37,446 bases of DNA, from the NCBI GenBank assembly GCA_016219025.1, contig JACRCM010000089.1, positions 1 to 37,446 on the forward strand, given 5' to 3'. How positions within the stretch are numbered: the stretch's first letter is position 1; every line of letters starts with the position of its first letter. Both the position numbers and the translations under genes were made by a program. The notes under the pieces were generated by a model. It was not told the DNA's origin and ran no database searches. It worked only from the letters and a program-made list of their open reading frames with translations. Source of the stretch: Deltaproteobacteria bacterium (lineage in GTDB: Bacteria; Desulfobacterota; GWC2-55-46). Of this stretch, positions 29,871 to 37,446 are shown piece after piece.

Positions 29871-31298
29871 ATGGACAAGTTTGATATCGTGATAATCGGC
29901 GGCGGAGTCGCCGGGCTTGTCGCGGCGAGCGGGGCCGCGCAACTTGGGGCAAGGGTCGCGCTCATTGACAAAAATGGACTTGGAGGCGATTGTCTCCGCT
30001 CAGGCTGCGTGCCCACGAAGCGGCTCGTAAGGAGCGCCTCCGTGGCGTCACTTGCAAGGAAGGCCGCCGCGTTCGGCGTGTTGACCGGCGAGGTGCGGGT
30101 GGACTTCGCCTCGGTCATGGCCGGGGTAAGGGCGGCGCAGGCCGAGATAGGCAGGCGCGACTCTCCTGAGCGGTTTCAAGAGATGGGCGTGGAGGTGGTC
30201 TTTGGCAACGGCAGGTTCGTAAGCCCCGACGCATTCGAGGTTGACGGCAAACGATACTCAGGCAGGGTCTTTCTCATAGCCACCGGCTCCTCTCCCGTCA
30301 TGCCGTTCATACCGGGCCTCAGGGACGCCGGGGCGCAGACCAACGAAGGCATATTGGAGGTCGGCGCGCTCCCGTCATCTCTGGCCGTGCTCGGGGCCGG
30401 GCCCATAGGCATCGAGTTCGGCCAGGCGTTCGGGCGTCTCGGCTCCCGCGTAACCGTCGTCGAGAAGGCCGGCTCCATCCTGCCGCGCGAGGACGCGGAG
30501 CTCGCCGCCATGCTCAAGTCCATACTCGAAGACGAGGGCATGACCATAGACGTATCGACCGGGATAAAGGGCGTAAGGGTGGTCTCCGGCCAGAAGGTCA
30601 TGGAGGGGATTTCGGGAGGCAATGAAAAGTTGTATAATACGGAGGAGATATTGGCCGCCGTGGGGCGCGGCCCCAACGTGGACGGATTAGACCTCCAGCA
30701 GGCCGGGGTCGAGTATGACAGGGGAGGGATAAAGACCGACTCGCGCCTGCGAACCTCGGCAAGACACATATTCGCGGCTGGCGACTGCGCGGGCGGCCCG
30801 GCCTTTACGCATGTGGCCGAATATCAGGCGGGCGTGGCCCTGGCCAACGCGCTCTTTCCGTTCGCGTTGCGCAGCGTCGATTACACGGTTGTGCCGCGCG
30901 TCACGTTCACCGACCCGGAACTTGCGGCGGTGGGCCTGACCGAGGCCGAGGCAAGGGAGAGGCACGGCTCGGTCAGGGTCTACCGTTATGACTTCAAGGA
31001 CGTTGACAGGGCGGTGATAGACGGGAATGCAAAGGGCATGGTAAAGGTCGTTTGCGGCAGACGGGAGCGCATCCTCGGGGCGCACATACTCGGGCCTCAT
31101 GCTGGCGAACTCATCCATGAGTACGCGCTCGCCATGAGGGCCGGGATACCGGCCACGGAGATATCAAAGACCATCCACGCCTATCCGACGCTTGCCCAGT
31201 CCGTAAAACGCGCCTGCGACGAGCACTACAGGAAGAGGCTCTTTTCCGGGCGGTTCAAGAGGGCCGCGCAATGGTTCATACGGCGCTCCGGCGATTAA
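29871..31298 (+). CDS. FAD-dependent disulfide oxidoreductase (mercuric reductase-like)
   Basis: This 475-aa protein is a class I pyridine nucleotide-disulfide oxidoreductase. The FAD motif is IVIIGGGVAGLVAA (7-20); the redox pair is C41 and C46 in GGDCLRSGCVPTK; the NAD(P)H motif is LAVLGAGPIGIEFGQ; FAAGDCAGGPAFTHVAEYQA is the second FAD motif; and the C-terminal active-site histidine is in HAYPTLAQS. It lacks the N-terminal HMA domain and the C-terminal vicinal cysteines of MerA, so mercury reduction is unlikely. Next to it is a TVP38-type membrane protein, a frequent pairing of unknown purpose. The ATG at 29871 begins at the conserved FAD strand; an upstream in-frame extension was rejected. 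Confidence 0.9.
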   Translation: MDKFDIVIIGGGVAGLVAASGAAQLGARVALIDKNGLGGDCLRSGCVPTKRLVRSASVASLARKAAAFGVLTGEVRVDFASVMAGVRAAQAEIGRRDSPERFQEMGVEVVFGNGRFVSPDAFEVDGKRYSGRVFLIATGSSPVMPFIPGLRDAGAQTNEGILEVGALPSSLAVLGAGPIGIEFGQAFGRLGSRVTVVEKAGSILPREDAELAAMLKSILEDEGMTIDVSTGIKGVRVVSGQKVMEGISGGNEKLYNTEEILAAVGRGPNVDGLDLQQAGVEYDRGGIKTDSRLRTSARHIFAAGDCAGGPAFTHVAEYQAGVALANALFPFALRSVDYTVVPRVTFTDPELAAVGLTEAEARERHGSVRVYRYDFKDVDRAVIDGNAKGMVKVVCGRRERILGAHILGPHAGELIHEYALAMRAGIPATEISKTIHAYPTLAQSVKRACDEHYRKRLFSGRFKRAAQWFIRRSGD

Positions 31299-31349
31299 CC
31301 CACCCGCTTACAGGGCGCTGAAAATGCCTTTTTGCGCCGTTGCATGGGT

Positions 31350-31427
31350 GGTTATCGGTTATCAGTAAAGGATAAAGACATGTTTTTTTACCATTCACCG
31401 ATAACCGATAACGGATAACCGATAACC
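31350..31427 (+). repeat. GATAACC-type palindromic repeat
   Basis: GGTTATCGGTTATC (31350-31363) pairs exactly with GATAACCGATAACC (31414-31427). The centre (31368-31399) is an inverted copy of the 31-nt sequence at 11451-11481 (about 29 matching positions with one extra base). It fills most of the gap before the TVP38-like gene. Confidence 0.75.
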
Positions 31428-31431
31428 GCTA

Positions 31432-32094
31432 ATGAAGAGACGCGGCGTCATCAAGTTCGTCATCCTCGTAGCGCTCATCGCGGCGGCCATAGCAACGGTC
31501 AGGCTCTGGGGCGCAAGCGGATATCTGAGCGAAGAGCGCCTGCGGCTCTGGATAAGCGGCTTTGGCGTCTGGGGGCCGCTCGTCTATATCGCCGTCTATT
31601 CCATTGCCCCGGCCCTCATGGTGCCCGGCCTTCCGCTGACCGTCATTGGCGGGGTCCTTTTCGGCCCGGTCCGGGGCAGCGTTTATGTGATTACCGGCGC
31701 GACCATCGGGGCGGCGCTCGCATTTCTCGTTGCCAGATACCTTGGCCGGGATTGGGTGGCCGCCATGATAAAGGGCACCCGGCTTGAGCGGCTCGACGCA
31801 GAGGCCGCTAGACGCGGCTGGCGGATAGTCGCCATAACCAGGCTCATACCGCTATTCCCCTTCAATCTCCTCAACTACGCCTTCGGCCTGACCTCCATAG
31901 GATTTATCCCGTATCTAATCGCCTCTTTTGTCTTCATGGCCCCCGGGGCGATAGCCTACGTCCTCCTCGGCAGTTCCATCCCCGGCCTCCTGCAAGGCCG
32001 TTTTTCAACAAGCCTCGCCATCGGGGTCTTCTTCGTCGTGATAATAGCGCTTGGCCCGGTCATATACGGGAGGGTCAGGAATAAAGGGGATTAG
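31432..32094 (+). CDS. TVP38/TMEM64-family (DedA-like) membrane protein
   Basis: This 220-aa protein has about five to six transmembrane helices and matches the VTT/TVP38 domain: YSIAPALMVPGLPLTVIGGVLFGPVRGSVYV, then a GATIGAALAFLVARYLGR helix and RLIPLFPFNLLNYAFGLTSIGF, all diagnostic. The family is related to DedA and to eukaryotic TMEM41B/VMP1 lipid scramblases. Function in bacteria is unclear, possibly lipid or small-molecule translocation. It follows the disulfide oxidoreductase; the gap between them holds the GATAACC palindrome. No Shine-Dalgarno is visible before its ATG. Confidence 0.88.
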   Translation: MKRRGVIKFVILVALIAAAIATVRLWGASGYLSEERLRLWISGFGVWGPLVYIAVYSIAPALMVPGLPLTVIGGVLFGPVRGSVYVITGATIGAALAFLVARYLGRDWVAAMIKGTRLERLDAEAARRGWRIVAITRLIPLFPFNLLNYAFGLTSIGFIPYLIASFVFMAPGAIAYVLLGSSIPGLLQGRFSTSLAIGVFFVVIIALGPVIYGRVRNKGD

Positions 32095-32130
32095 CCGCCT
32101 TTTCCACTGTAATCCCAAAAGGACATCGTT

Positions 32131-32409
32131 ATGCTGGGTCTGGAGGAGTTGAGGCGGCTGCATGTAATCCGCAAGGCGTTGGCGCGGGAGTTGAGACAGG
32201 CGGATGTGGCTGGCATGTTGTCATTGAGCGCGCCTCAGGTAAGGCGTCCGGCAAGGCGCGTAACGGAGGAGGGCGTTACGCGGCGCACAGGCGCCGGGCC
32301 ATACATTGGAGCCATGGACGAAACAACACGCCACGCCGGAATAGGACATTTCTATTTTGGCTGGACAAATCTTGAAAAACCAGTTGACAGCCTTTGCAAA
32401 CCGTGCTAA
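32131..32409 (+). pseudogene. Transposase N-terminal remnant (ISNCY-like)
   Basis: This 92-codon ORF opens with LEELRRLHVIRKALARELRQ, then ADVAGMLSLSAPQVRRPARRV, which resembles the N-terminal helix-turn-helix of ISNCY-type transposases (ELxRLxVVRKxL...VEAAxxLGLSxRQVRRL). After about residue 48 the resemblance stops and the sequence is unrelated. The DDE catalytic part is missing. AAGGA lies 8-9 nt before the ATG. It marks a past IS insertion upstream of rho. The 674-bp gap between the TVP38-like gene and rho otherwise contains the palindrome at about 32465-32610 and the rho leader. Confidence 0.55.
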
Positions 32410-32412
32410 GTT
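32384..32412 (+). promoter_or_regulatory. Candidate promoter upstream of rho
   Basis: A consensus TTGACA (32384-32389) is followed after 17 nt by TAAGTT (32407-32412), a weak -10. It lies about 360 bp upstream of rho, so a promoter closer to rho may exist. Confidence 0.28.
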
Positions 32413-32464
32413 TAGAATACCTATCCAATCGTAACCAAGAGTAAATACCCATACCTTATTGAGG

Positions 32465-32610
32465 GTGCCTCTAAAATCAGCTATCTTCCCCGAGACCGAT
32501 TCATGAGAAGGACGAAAATAAAAAGCGCGGCATATATGGATATGTGAGCATTTTTATTTTCGGCCTGACGCGGAGATCGGGGAAAAGAGCGATTTTTGGA
32601 GTCAGCCTTG
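32465..32610 (+). repeat. MITE-like palindrome with ~65-bp imperfect arms
   Basis: The arms pair over about 65 nt with roughly two thirds identity. The best parts are CGAAAATAAAAA (32513-32524) with 32551-32562, and CTTCCCCGA with TCGGGGAAAAG. The centre (GGCATATATGGATATGTG) is itself nearly palindromic. No ORF is present. It lies between the transposase remnant and rho. Confidence 0.65.
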
Positions 32611-32768
32611 AGCTACTCTGCCTTATTGTTGCATGGTCTTAGCCCTGAGGATTGAACCCTATAAAACCCGTTAAAGTGAACCAAACCCTCTACATCCAAT
32701 AACGCACCCCGCGGACAGCACCGCCATCGCGCAACTGCGTCCGTAACCCCACCACAGGAGTATCATAA

Positions 32769-34019
32769 ATGAACCTCAAGGAACTGAAGGAAAAGAAGAT
32801 AAACGAACTCACGACGCTGGCGAAGAAATATAATATCGAAAGCGCCTCAAGCATGAGGAAGCAGGACCTCATATTCGCCCTCCTCCAGTCGCAAAGCGAC
32901 CAGAACGGGCTTATATACGGAGAAGGCGTCCTTGAGACCCTGCCGGACGGCTTCGGGTTTCTCCGCGCCCCGGACTACAACTACCTGCCCGGGCCCGACG
33001 ACATATACGTCTCGCCCTCGCAGATAAGGCGCTTCAACCTCCGCACCTGCGACATCGTATCCGGCCAGATAAGGCCGCCCAAGGAAGGCGAGAGATACTT
33101 CGCGCTCCTCAAGGTCGAGAAGGTGAACTACGAAGACCCTGAGGTCGCCCGCGAAAAGATACTCTTCGACAACCTGACGCCCTTATATCCGCAGGAAAAA
33201 CTCAACCTCGAATCAGCCACCGGCGGCGACATCTCCATGAGGATAATGGACCTCTTCACGCCCATAGGCAAGGGGCAAAGGGGCCTTATCGTCTCCCCGC
33301 CGCGCGCGGGCAAGACCATACTCCTCCAGAAGGTCGCCAACTCGATTACCGCCAACAACCCTGAGGTCGTGCTCCTCGTCCTCCTCATAGACGAGCGTCC
33401 CGAAGAGGTCACTGACATGCAGCGCTCGGTCAAGGGCGAGGTCATAAGTTCCACCTTCGACGAGCCTGCCCAGAGGCACGTGCAGGTCTCGGAGATGGTC
33501 ATAGAGAAGGCAAAGCGTCTCGTCGAGCACCAAAAGGACGTCGTGATACTCCTCGACTCCATCACGCGGCTCGCCCGCGCCTACAACACGGTCGTGCCGC
33601 CCTCAGGCAAGGTCTTGTCCGGCGGCGTGGACTCCAACGCCCTCCACAAGCCCAAGAGGTTCTTCGGCGCCGCGAGGAATATCGAGGAAGGCGGCAGTCT
33701 CACCATCATCGCAACCGCCCTGATAGAGACCGGCTCCCGCATGGACGAGGTTATATTTGAAGAGTTCAAGGGCACCGGCAACATGGAAATCGTCCTCGAC
33801 AGGAAGCTCTCCGAGCGCAGGGTCTTCCCGGCCATAGACCTCAACAAGAGCGGCACCAGAAAGGAGGAACTCCTCCTTACGAAGGAGGCGCTCAACAGGA
33901 TCTGGATACTCCGCAAGGTGCTCCAGCCGCTCAACCCGGTCGAGTCGATGGAGTTCCTCCTCGACAAGATAGCCCACACCCCGTCCAACAAGACGTTTTT
34001 AGATTCGATGGGCAAGTAG
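32769..34019 (+). CDS. rho: Transcription termination factor Rho
   Basis: This 416-aa protein is a complete Rho hexameric RNA helicase. The N-terminal helix bundle ([21 protein letters not shown]) and the cold-shock-like RNA-binding domain ([44 protein letters not shown]-type stretch) are followed by the ATPase core with Walker A PPRAGKT (K182), Walker [17 protein letters not shown], the Q-loop [13 protein letters not shown] and the R-loop region [17 protein letters not shown] lies 9 nt before the ATG. It heads the rho-rpmE-thyX-prfA-murA run. It has no large acidic or asparagine-rich insertion. Rho would act on many transcripts here that lack intrinsic terminators. Confidence 0.98.
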   Translation: MNLKELKEKKINELTTLAKKYNIESASSMRKQDLIFALLQSQSDQNGLIYGEGVLETLPDGFGFLRAPDYNYLPGPDDIYVSPSQIRRFNLRTCDIVSGQIRPPKEGERYFALLKVEKVNYEDPEVAREKILFDNLTPLYPQEKLNLESATGGDISMRIMDLFTPIGKGQRGLIVSPPRAGKTILLQKVANSITANNPEVVLLVLLIDERPEEVTDMQRSVKGEVISSTFDEPAQRHVQVSEMVIEKAKRLVEHQKDVVILLDSITRLARAYNTVVPPSGKVLSGGVDSNALHKPKRFFGAARNIEEGGSLTIIATALIETGSRMDEVIFEEFKGTGNMEIVLDRKLSERRVFPAIDLNKSGTRKEELLLTKEALNRIWILRKVLQPLNPVESMEFLLDKIAHTPSNKTFLDSMGK

Positions 34020-34227
34020 GGGTGGGGCGCAGTTGCCGATTCATCGGCGTCTTGTCTTTGGAATGGGCAACCGCGATATGCAAGGCCGTGGGCTTTTCGC
34101 GCATATCGGAGATATGCCGCACGCAGGCGCGTTTTTTCCTTGCCTTGAACCCTCATAATTGTTAATATCTAATATTCCCCTGCAACGTACCCAGGCGGAA
34201 GCGAAGATAAAGCCAAGGAGAACGACG

Positions 34228-34434
34228 ATGAAGGAAGGCATCCACCCGGTATACGAGACCACCAAGATACACTGCGTCTGCGGCAACATCATCGAGACGC
34301 GCTCGACGAAGAAGGCCATCGCGGTCGAGATATGCTCCAAGTGCCACCCGTTTTTCACCGGGGAGCAGAGATTCATGGACACCGCCGGCAAGATAGAGAA
34401 GTTCAACAAGAAATACGGCAAGATGAAAATCTGA
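34228..34434 (+). CDS. rpmE: 50S ribosomal protein L31 (zinc-binding form)
   Basis: This 68-aa protein is the C+ form of L31, with zinc ligands C16, C18, C36 and C39. The start [20 protein letters not shown] and the end [20 protein letters not shown] are canonical. AAGGAG is placed 7 nt before the ATG at 34228; an upstream extension to 34159 is not part of the gene. It follows rho by 208 bp, which contain short hairpins but no clear intrinsic terminator. In many bacteria the zinc form is replaced under zinc limitation. Confidence 0.97.
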   Translation: MKEGIHPVYETTKIHCVCGNIIETRSTKKAIAVEICSKCHPFFTGEQRFMDTAGKIEKFNKKYGKMKI

Positions 34435-34452
34435 TTCGTCCCGGGGGCTACA

Positions 34453-35145
34453 GTGCATGTAGAGCTGCTCAATTCAACCCCGGAGCCTGAAAAGACCGTA
34501 GCCCTTGCCGCGAAGCTCTGCTACTCCGATGCGTCCATACGGGAGCTCGAGGCCAAGACCACGTCCATATCTTACGAAAAATTCCTCGGCAAGATACTCA
34601 AGATGGGACACCTCTCGGTGCTTGAGCACGCCTCGTTCACCTTCGGGATAGAGGGCATATCGAGGGCGGCGTCCCATCAGCTTGTCCGCCACCGCCTCGC
34701 CTCCTACTCCCAGCAGAGCCAGCGATACGTAAAGGTAAAGACGCCGGAGCGCGTCACGCCCCCGTCCATCGCGGCCGCGCCGGAGGCGCGCAAGCGCTTT
34801 GAAGACGCGCTGGAGGCGGCTTACGCGGCTTACGGCGGACTCCTCGAGGCGGGCATCCCGGCTGAGGACGCGAGGTTCGTCCTGCCTAACGCCGCGGCCA
34901 CGAAGATAATCGTCACGATGAACGCGCGGGAACTCCTCCATTTTTTCCGGCTCCGCTGCTGCGAGCGGGCGCAGTGGGAGATACGCGGCATGGCCACGCT
35001 GATGCTTGCCCTTGCAAAGCGGAAGGCCCCGTTCATATTCAAGGACGCCGGGCCGTCGTGCGTGGCCGGCCGGTGCGGTGAGGGCGAGCTGACCTGCGGA
35101 CACCCGAAAGAGATACGCGAGAGGTTCAAAAAACTCAGGACGTGA
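34453..35145 (+). CDS. thyX: Flavin-dependent thymidylate synthase
   Basis: This 230-aa enzyme makes dTMP from dUMP using FAD, NADPH and methylene-tetrahydrofolate. The ThyX signature RHRxxSxxxxSxR is complete: RHR at 79-81, S84, S89 and R91 (RHRLASYSQQSQR). Conserved HLSVLEHASFTF and the ANAAATKI-like NAAATKIIVTMNARELLHFF helix follow. The C-terminal 30 residues carry three cysteines (CVAGRCGEGELTC) of unknown role, as in some other ThyX proteins. The start is GTG at 34453, 18 bp after rpmE. No thyA is present in the window. Confidence 0.97.
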   Translation: MHVELLNSTPEPEKTVALAAKLCYSDASIRELEAKTTSISYEKFLGKILKMGHLSVLEHASFTFGIEGISRAASHQLVRHRLASYSQQSQRYVKVKTPERVTPPSIAAAPEARKRFEDALEAAYAAYGGLLEAGIPAEDARFVLPNAAATKIIVTMNARELLHFFRLRCCERAQWEIRGMATLMLALAKRKAPFIFKDAGPSCVAGRCGEGELTCGHPKEIRERFKKLRT

Positions 35146-35156
35146 CGGACGGATAG

Positions 35157-36239
35157 ATGCTTGAGAGAAGACTCGAAGACGTGGAGAAGCGGTACCACGA
35201 GTTGTCTGAACTGTTGGCCCGCCACGAGATAGCGACCGGCCAGGAGCAGTACCAGAGGTTCGCCAAGGAACGCTCCGGTCTGCACGACATCGTCGAGGTC
35301 TTCACCGAATTCAAGAAGACCGACGCGGAGATTGCGGAGTATAAGGCTATCCTCGAAGGCAAGGACGCGGAACTGCGCGAGCTTGCCAAGGAGGAACTGC
35401 CCGGCCTTCAGAAGAAGAAGGACGAACTCGGCACGCGCCTCAAATTCATGCTCCTGCCGAAAGACCCTAACGACGACAAGAACGTCATCGTCGAGATACG
35501 CGCGGGCGCGGGCGGGGACGAATCCGCGCTCTTCGCCGCCGAGATATTCAGGATGTATTCGAGATACGCGGAGCGACGGGGCTGGAAGATAGAAGTCATG
35601 AACTCCAACCCGACCGGGATCAACGGCATGAAGGAGGTCATCGCCTCCATAGAGGGCAAGGGCGCGTACTCGCGCCTCAAGTACGAAAGCGGCGTCCACC
35701 GCGTCCAACGCGTGCCGGAGACCGAGGCGTCCGGGAGACGCCACACCTCCACGGTCACGGTGGCCGTAATGCCTGAGGCCGACTCGGTCGAGGTCGACGT
35801 CCGCATGGACGACATCCGCGTCGACACCTACCGTTCAGGCGGCCACGGCGGCCAGAACGTCAACAAGGTCGAGACGGCCGTCCGCATGACCCACGTCCCC
35901 ACGGGCGTGGTCGTGGCCTGCCAGGAGGAGAAGAGCCAGCACAAGAACCGCGCCAAGGCCCTCAGGATGCTCATGGCCAGGATACTCGACGCGAAGATAC
36001 AGGAGCAGCAGAAGAAGATCGCGCTTGAGAGAAAGACGCAGGTCGGCACCGGCGACAGGAGCGAGAAGATAAGGACTTATAACTTCCCGCAAAACCGCGT
36101 CACCGACCACAGGATAGGGCTTACGCTCCACAGGCTCTCCGAGGTCATGGACGGAGACCTGACGGAGTTGACGGATTCGATTATCACCTATTATCAGACG
36201 GAGGCGTTGAAGGGGACGGAGACGCCGGAGCCCGCGTAA
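35157..36239 (+). CDS. prfA: Peptide chain release factor 1
   Basis: This 360-aa protein is RF1, which reads UAA and UAG. It has the codon-recognition tripeptide P187-E-T189 (in VPETEASGR), which is the RF1 type, and the GGQ catalytic loop at 231-233 (HGGQNVNK). The N-terminal coiled-coil domain ([24 protein letters not shown]) and the C-terminal [24 protein letters not shown]-type motif are standard. It starts at ATG 35157, 11 bp after thyX. The PrmC methyltransferase that usually follows prfA is absent; murA starts 3 bp after the stop. Confidence 0.98.
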   Translation: MLERRLEDVEKRYHELSELLARHEIATGQEQYQRFAKERSGLHDIVEVFTEFKKTDAEIAEYKAILEGKDAELRELAKEELPGLQKKKDELGTRLKFMLLPKDPNDDKNVIVEIRAGAGGDESALFAAEIFRMYSRYAERRGWKIEVMNSNPTGINGMKEVIASIEGKGAYSRLKYESGVHRVQRVPETEASGRRHTSTVTVAVMPEADSVEVDVRMDDIRVDTYRSGGHGGQNVNKVETAVRMTHVPTGVVVACQEEKSQHKNRAKALRMLMARILDAKIQEQQKKIALERKTQVGTGDRSEKIRTYNFPQNRVTDHRIGLTLHRLSEVMDGDLTELTDSIITYYQTEALKGTETPEPA

Positions 36240-36242
36240 GAG

Positions 36243-37446
36243 ATGGATAAGATCATCATCGAAGGCGGCAACAGGCTCGTGGGCGAGGCGCGGGTGAGCG
36301 GGGCCAAGAACGCGGTCCTGCCACTCATGGCGGCCTCGCTCCTCGTGGACGGGTGGAACACGATAACGAACGTCCCTGATCTGCGGGACATCGACACGTT
36401 CAAGGCGCTCCTCAAACATCTCGGCTCGGACGTCGAGACCGATGACAACGGAGCCACGCTCAGGATAAGGACGCGGGACGTGGCCGAGCCGGTCGCGCCG
36501 TACGAGCTGGTAAAGACGATGCGCGCCTCGGTGCTGGCGCTGGGGCCTCTTGCCGCAAGATTCAAGCGCGCGCGCGTCTCCCTGCCCGGCGGCTGCGCCA
36601 TCGGCGCGCGTCCGGTGAACATACACCTCGCGGGCTTGAAGCAGATGGGCGCCGAGGTCTCCATAGACCACGGGTACGTGACCGTCGCGGCGCAACGCCT
36701 TCGCGGCGCGAAGATATACATGGACACCTCCACGGTCACGGGCACGGAAAACCTTATGCTCGCGGCCACTCAGGCCGAGGGCGCGACCATACTGGAGAAC
36801 GCGGCGCTTGAGCCGGAGGTCGTCTGTCTGGCCGAGGCCCTTAAAAAGATGGGCGCGGTCATACGCGGGGCGGGCACCGACACCATACACGTAGAGGGCG
36901 GGCACCAGTTAAAGCCCGCCGAGATCGCCGTGATACCGGACAGGATAGAGGCCGGCACCTTCATGGTGGCGGCGGCCATGACCAGGGGCAACGTCTTTTT
37001 GAAGGATTGTCCGCTTGAGCTTCTCGACGCCCTCGCGCAGAAACTCCGCGAGGCGGGCGCGACGGTTACCGCCGAGGACGGCGGCTGCCGCGTGGTCGGC
37101 GGCTGGCCCATCGGAAGCGTGGACGTAAAGACGCTCCCGTATCCCGGCTTCCCTACCGACATGCAGGCGCAGATAATGGCGATGATGACCGTTGCCAACG
37201 GCCTCTCCGTCATAACCGAGACGGTCTTCGAGAACAGGTTCATGCACGTCGGCGAGTTGCGCAGGATGGGCGCGGACATAAACGTGGACGGCAGATGCGC
37301 CGTTGTGCGCGGCGTGCGCGGACTCTCCGGCGCGCCCCTCATGGCCACTGACTTGAGGGCGAGCGCGTCCTTGATACTCGCCGGAGTCGTGGCGGACGGC
37401 GTGACCGAGGTCTCAAGGATATACCACCTCGACCGCGGGTACGAGC
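36243..37446 (+). CDS. murA: UDP-N-acetylglucosamine 1-carboxyvinyltransferase (3' end missing)
   Basis: The gene starts at ATG 36243, 3 bp after prfA, and runs off the right edge after 401 codons. MurA adds enolpyruvate to UDP-GlcNAc, the first committed step of peptidoglycan synthesis. The N-terminus ([15 protein letters not shown]) and the active-site loop [24 protein letters not shown] are canonical, with the catalytic cysteine at C118. Phosphomycin-sensitive MurAs use this Cys. [35 protein letters not shown] and YHLDRGYE near the end place the break about 15-20 residues before the expected C-terminus. Confidence 0.97.
   Translation, partial: MDKIIIEGGNRLVGEARVSGAKNAVLPLMAASLLVDGWNTITNVPDLRDIDTFKALLKHLGSDVETDDNGATLRIRTRDVAEPVAPYELVKTMRASVLALGPLAARFKRARVSLPGGCAIGARPVNIHLAGLKQMGAEVSIDHGYVTVAAQRLRGAKIYMDTSTVTGTENLMLAATQAEGATILENAALEPEVVCLAEALKKMGAVIRGAGTDTIHVEGGHQLKPAEIAVIPDRIEAGTFMVAAAMTRGNVFLKDCPLELLDALAQKLREAGATVTAEDGGCRVVGGWPIGSVDVKTLPYPGFPTDMQAQIMAMMTVANGLSVITETVFENRFMHVGELRRMGADINVDGRCAVVRGVRGLSGAPLMATDLRASASLILAGVVADGVTEVSRIYHLDRGYE

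Noticed and set aside
29871-31298. Mercuric reductase (merA)
   Set aside because: The C-terminal cysteine pair and HMA domain are absent, and no mer genes are nearby.
34020-34227. Intrinsic terminator or riboswitch between rho and rpmE
   Set aside because: Short hairpins (for example around GCATATCGGAGATATGC) are not followed directly by a T-run and match no riboswitch I recognise.
35835-36905. 356-aa minus-strand ORF over prfA and murA
   Set aside because: Antisense of two essential genes with intact active sites.

Overview
This window looks like chromosomal DNA of a Gram-negative, GC-rich bacterium. Evidence for an outer membrane includes a heptose adenylyltransferase (RfaE2), an Slp-type outer-membrane lipoprotein, a PilW/Tgl-like pilotin and MurA. 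Codon use favours AGG for arginine and ATA for isoleucine. The gene neighbourhoods (rho-rpmE-thyX-prfA-murA; yggS-proC-yggT-DivIVA-like-yggU; mtnP-pfkB; tgl-rodZ-GAF) resemble those of Desulfobacterota or Nitrospirota-like lineages. No rRNA or tRNA gene, CRISPR array or complete transposon was seen, so the lineage is an inference.

Layout. 1-5.05 kb (minus strand): the 5' part of galT, dksA, a periplasmic alpha-carbonic anhydrase, a frameshifted half-size TauE/SafE permease, a double zinc-ribbon protein, greA and an RlmD-type rRNA methyltransferase. 5.1-11.4 kb (plus): a ferritin-like/receiver fusion, a YkuK-like protein, mtnP and a PfkB kinase, a 439-bp palindromic repeat, then a pilotin-like TPR lipoprotein, rodZ and a zinc-ribbon/GAF protein. 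11.4-18.7 kb (plus): a 224-bp MITE-like element, a TPR/zinc peptidase, a HAMP-PAS protein followed by a soluble histidine kinase, comF, rfaE2, a large TPR lipoprotein with an internal 18-nt tandem repeat and a His7 tract, and a second shorter copy of the palindromic repeat. 18.7-24.1 kb (plus): a small zinc ribbon, an EamA transporter, a SpoIIM-like protein and the yggS cluster. 24.1-29.8 kb (mostly minus): a lysozyme-like fragment coupled to dgt, slp (plus), a 45-aa ORF, a hicBA locus with a broken toxin gene, queC, an APH-like/P-loop kinase fusion and hpt. 29.8-37.4 kb (plus): a disulfide oxidoreductase and a TVP38-like membrane protein, a transposase remnant and a MITE-like palindrome, then rho, rpmE, thyX, prfA and a murA that runs off the end.

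Functional themes are transcription control (DksA, GreA, Rho), translation (RlmD, RF1, L31), envelope and pilus biogenesis (Tgl/PilW-like, RodZ, RfaE2, MurA) and nucleotide metabolism (MtnP, Dgt, Hpt, QueC, ThyX). The points most worth a second look are: (1) an intact hicB beside a hicA carrying both a nonsense codon and a 2-nt deletion; (2) a layered family of palindromic mobile repeats, one of which supplies the ribosome binding site of the gene after it; (3) at least five genes whose -10 boxes lie 6-8 nt from the start codon with no Shine-Dalgarno, suggesting leaderless mRNAs; (4) a ferritin-like domain fused to a receiver domain; (5) a lipoprotein whose signal region is built from an 18-nt tandem repeat.
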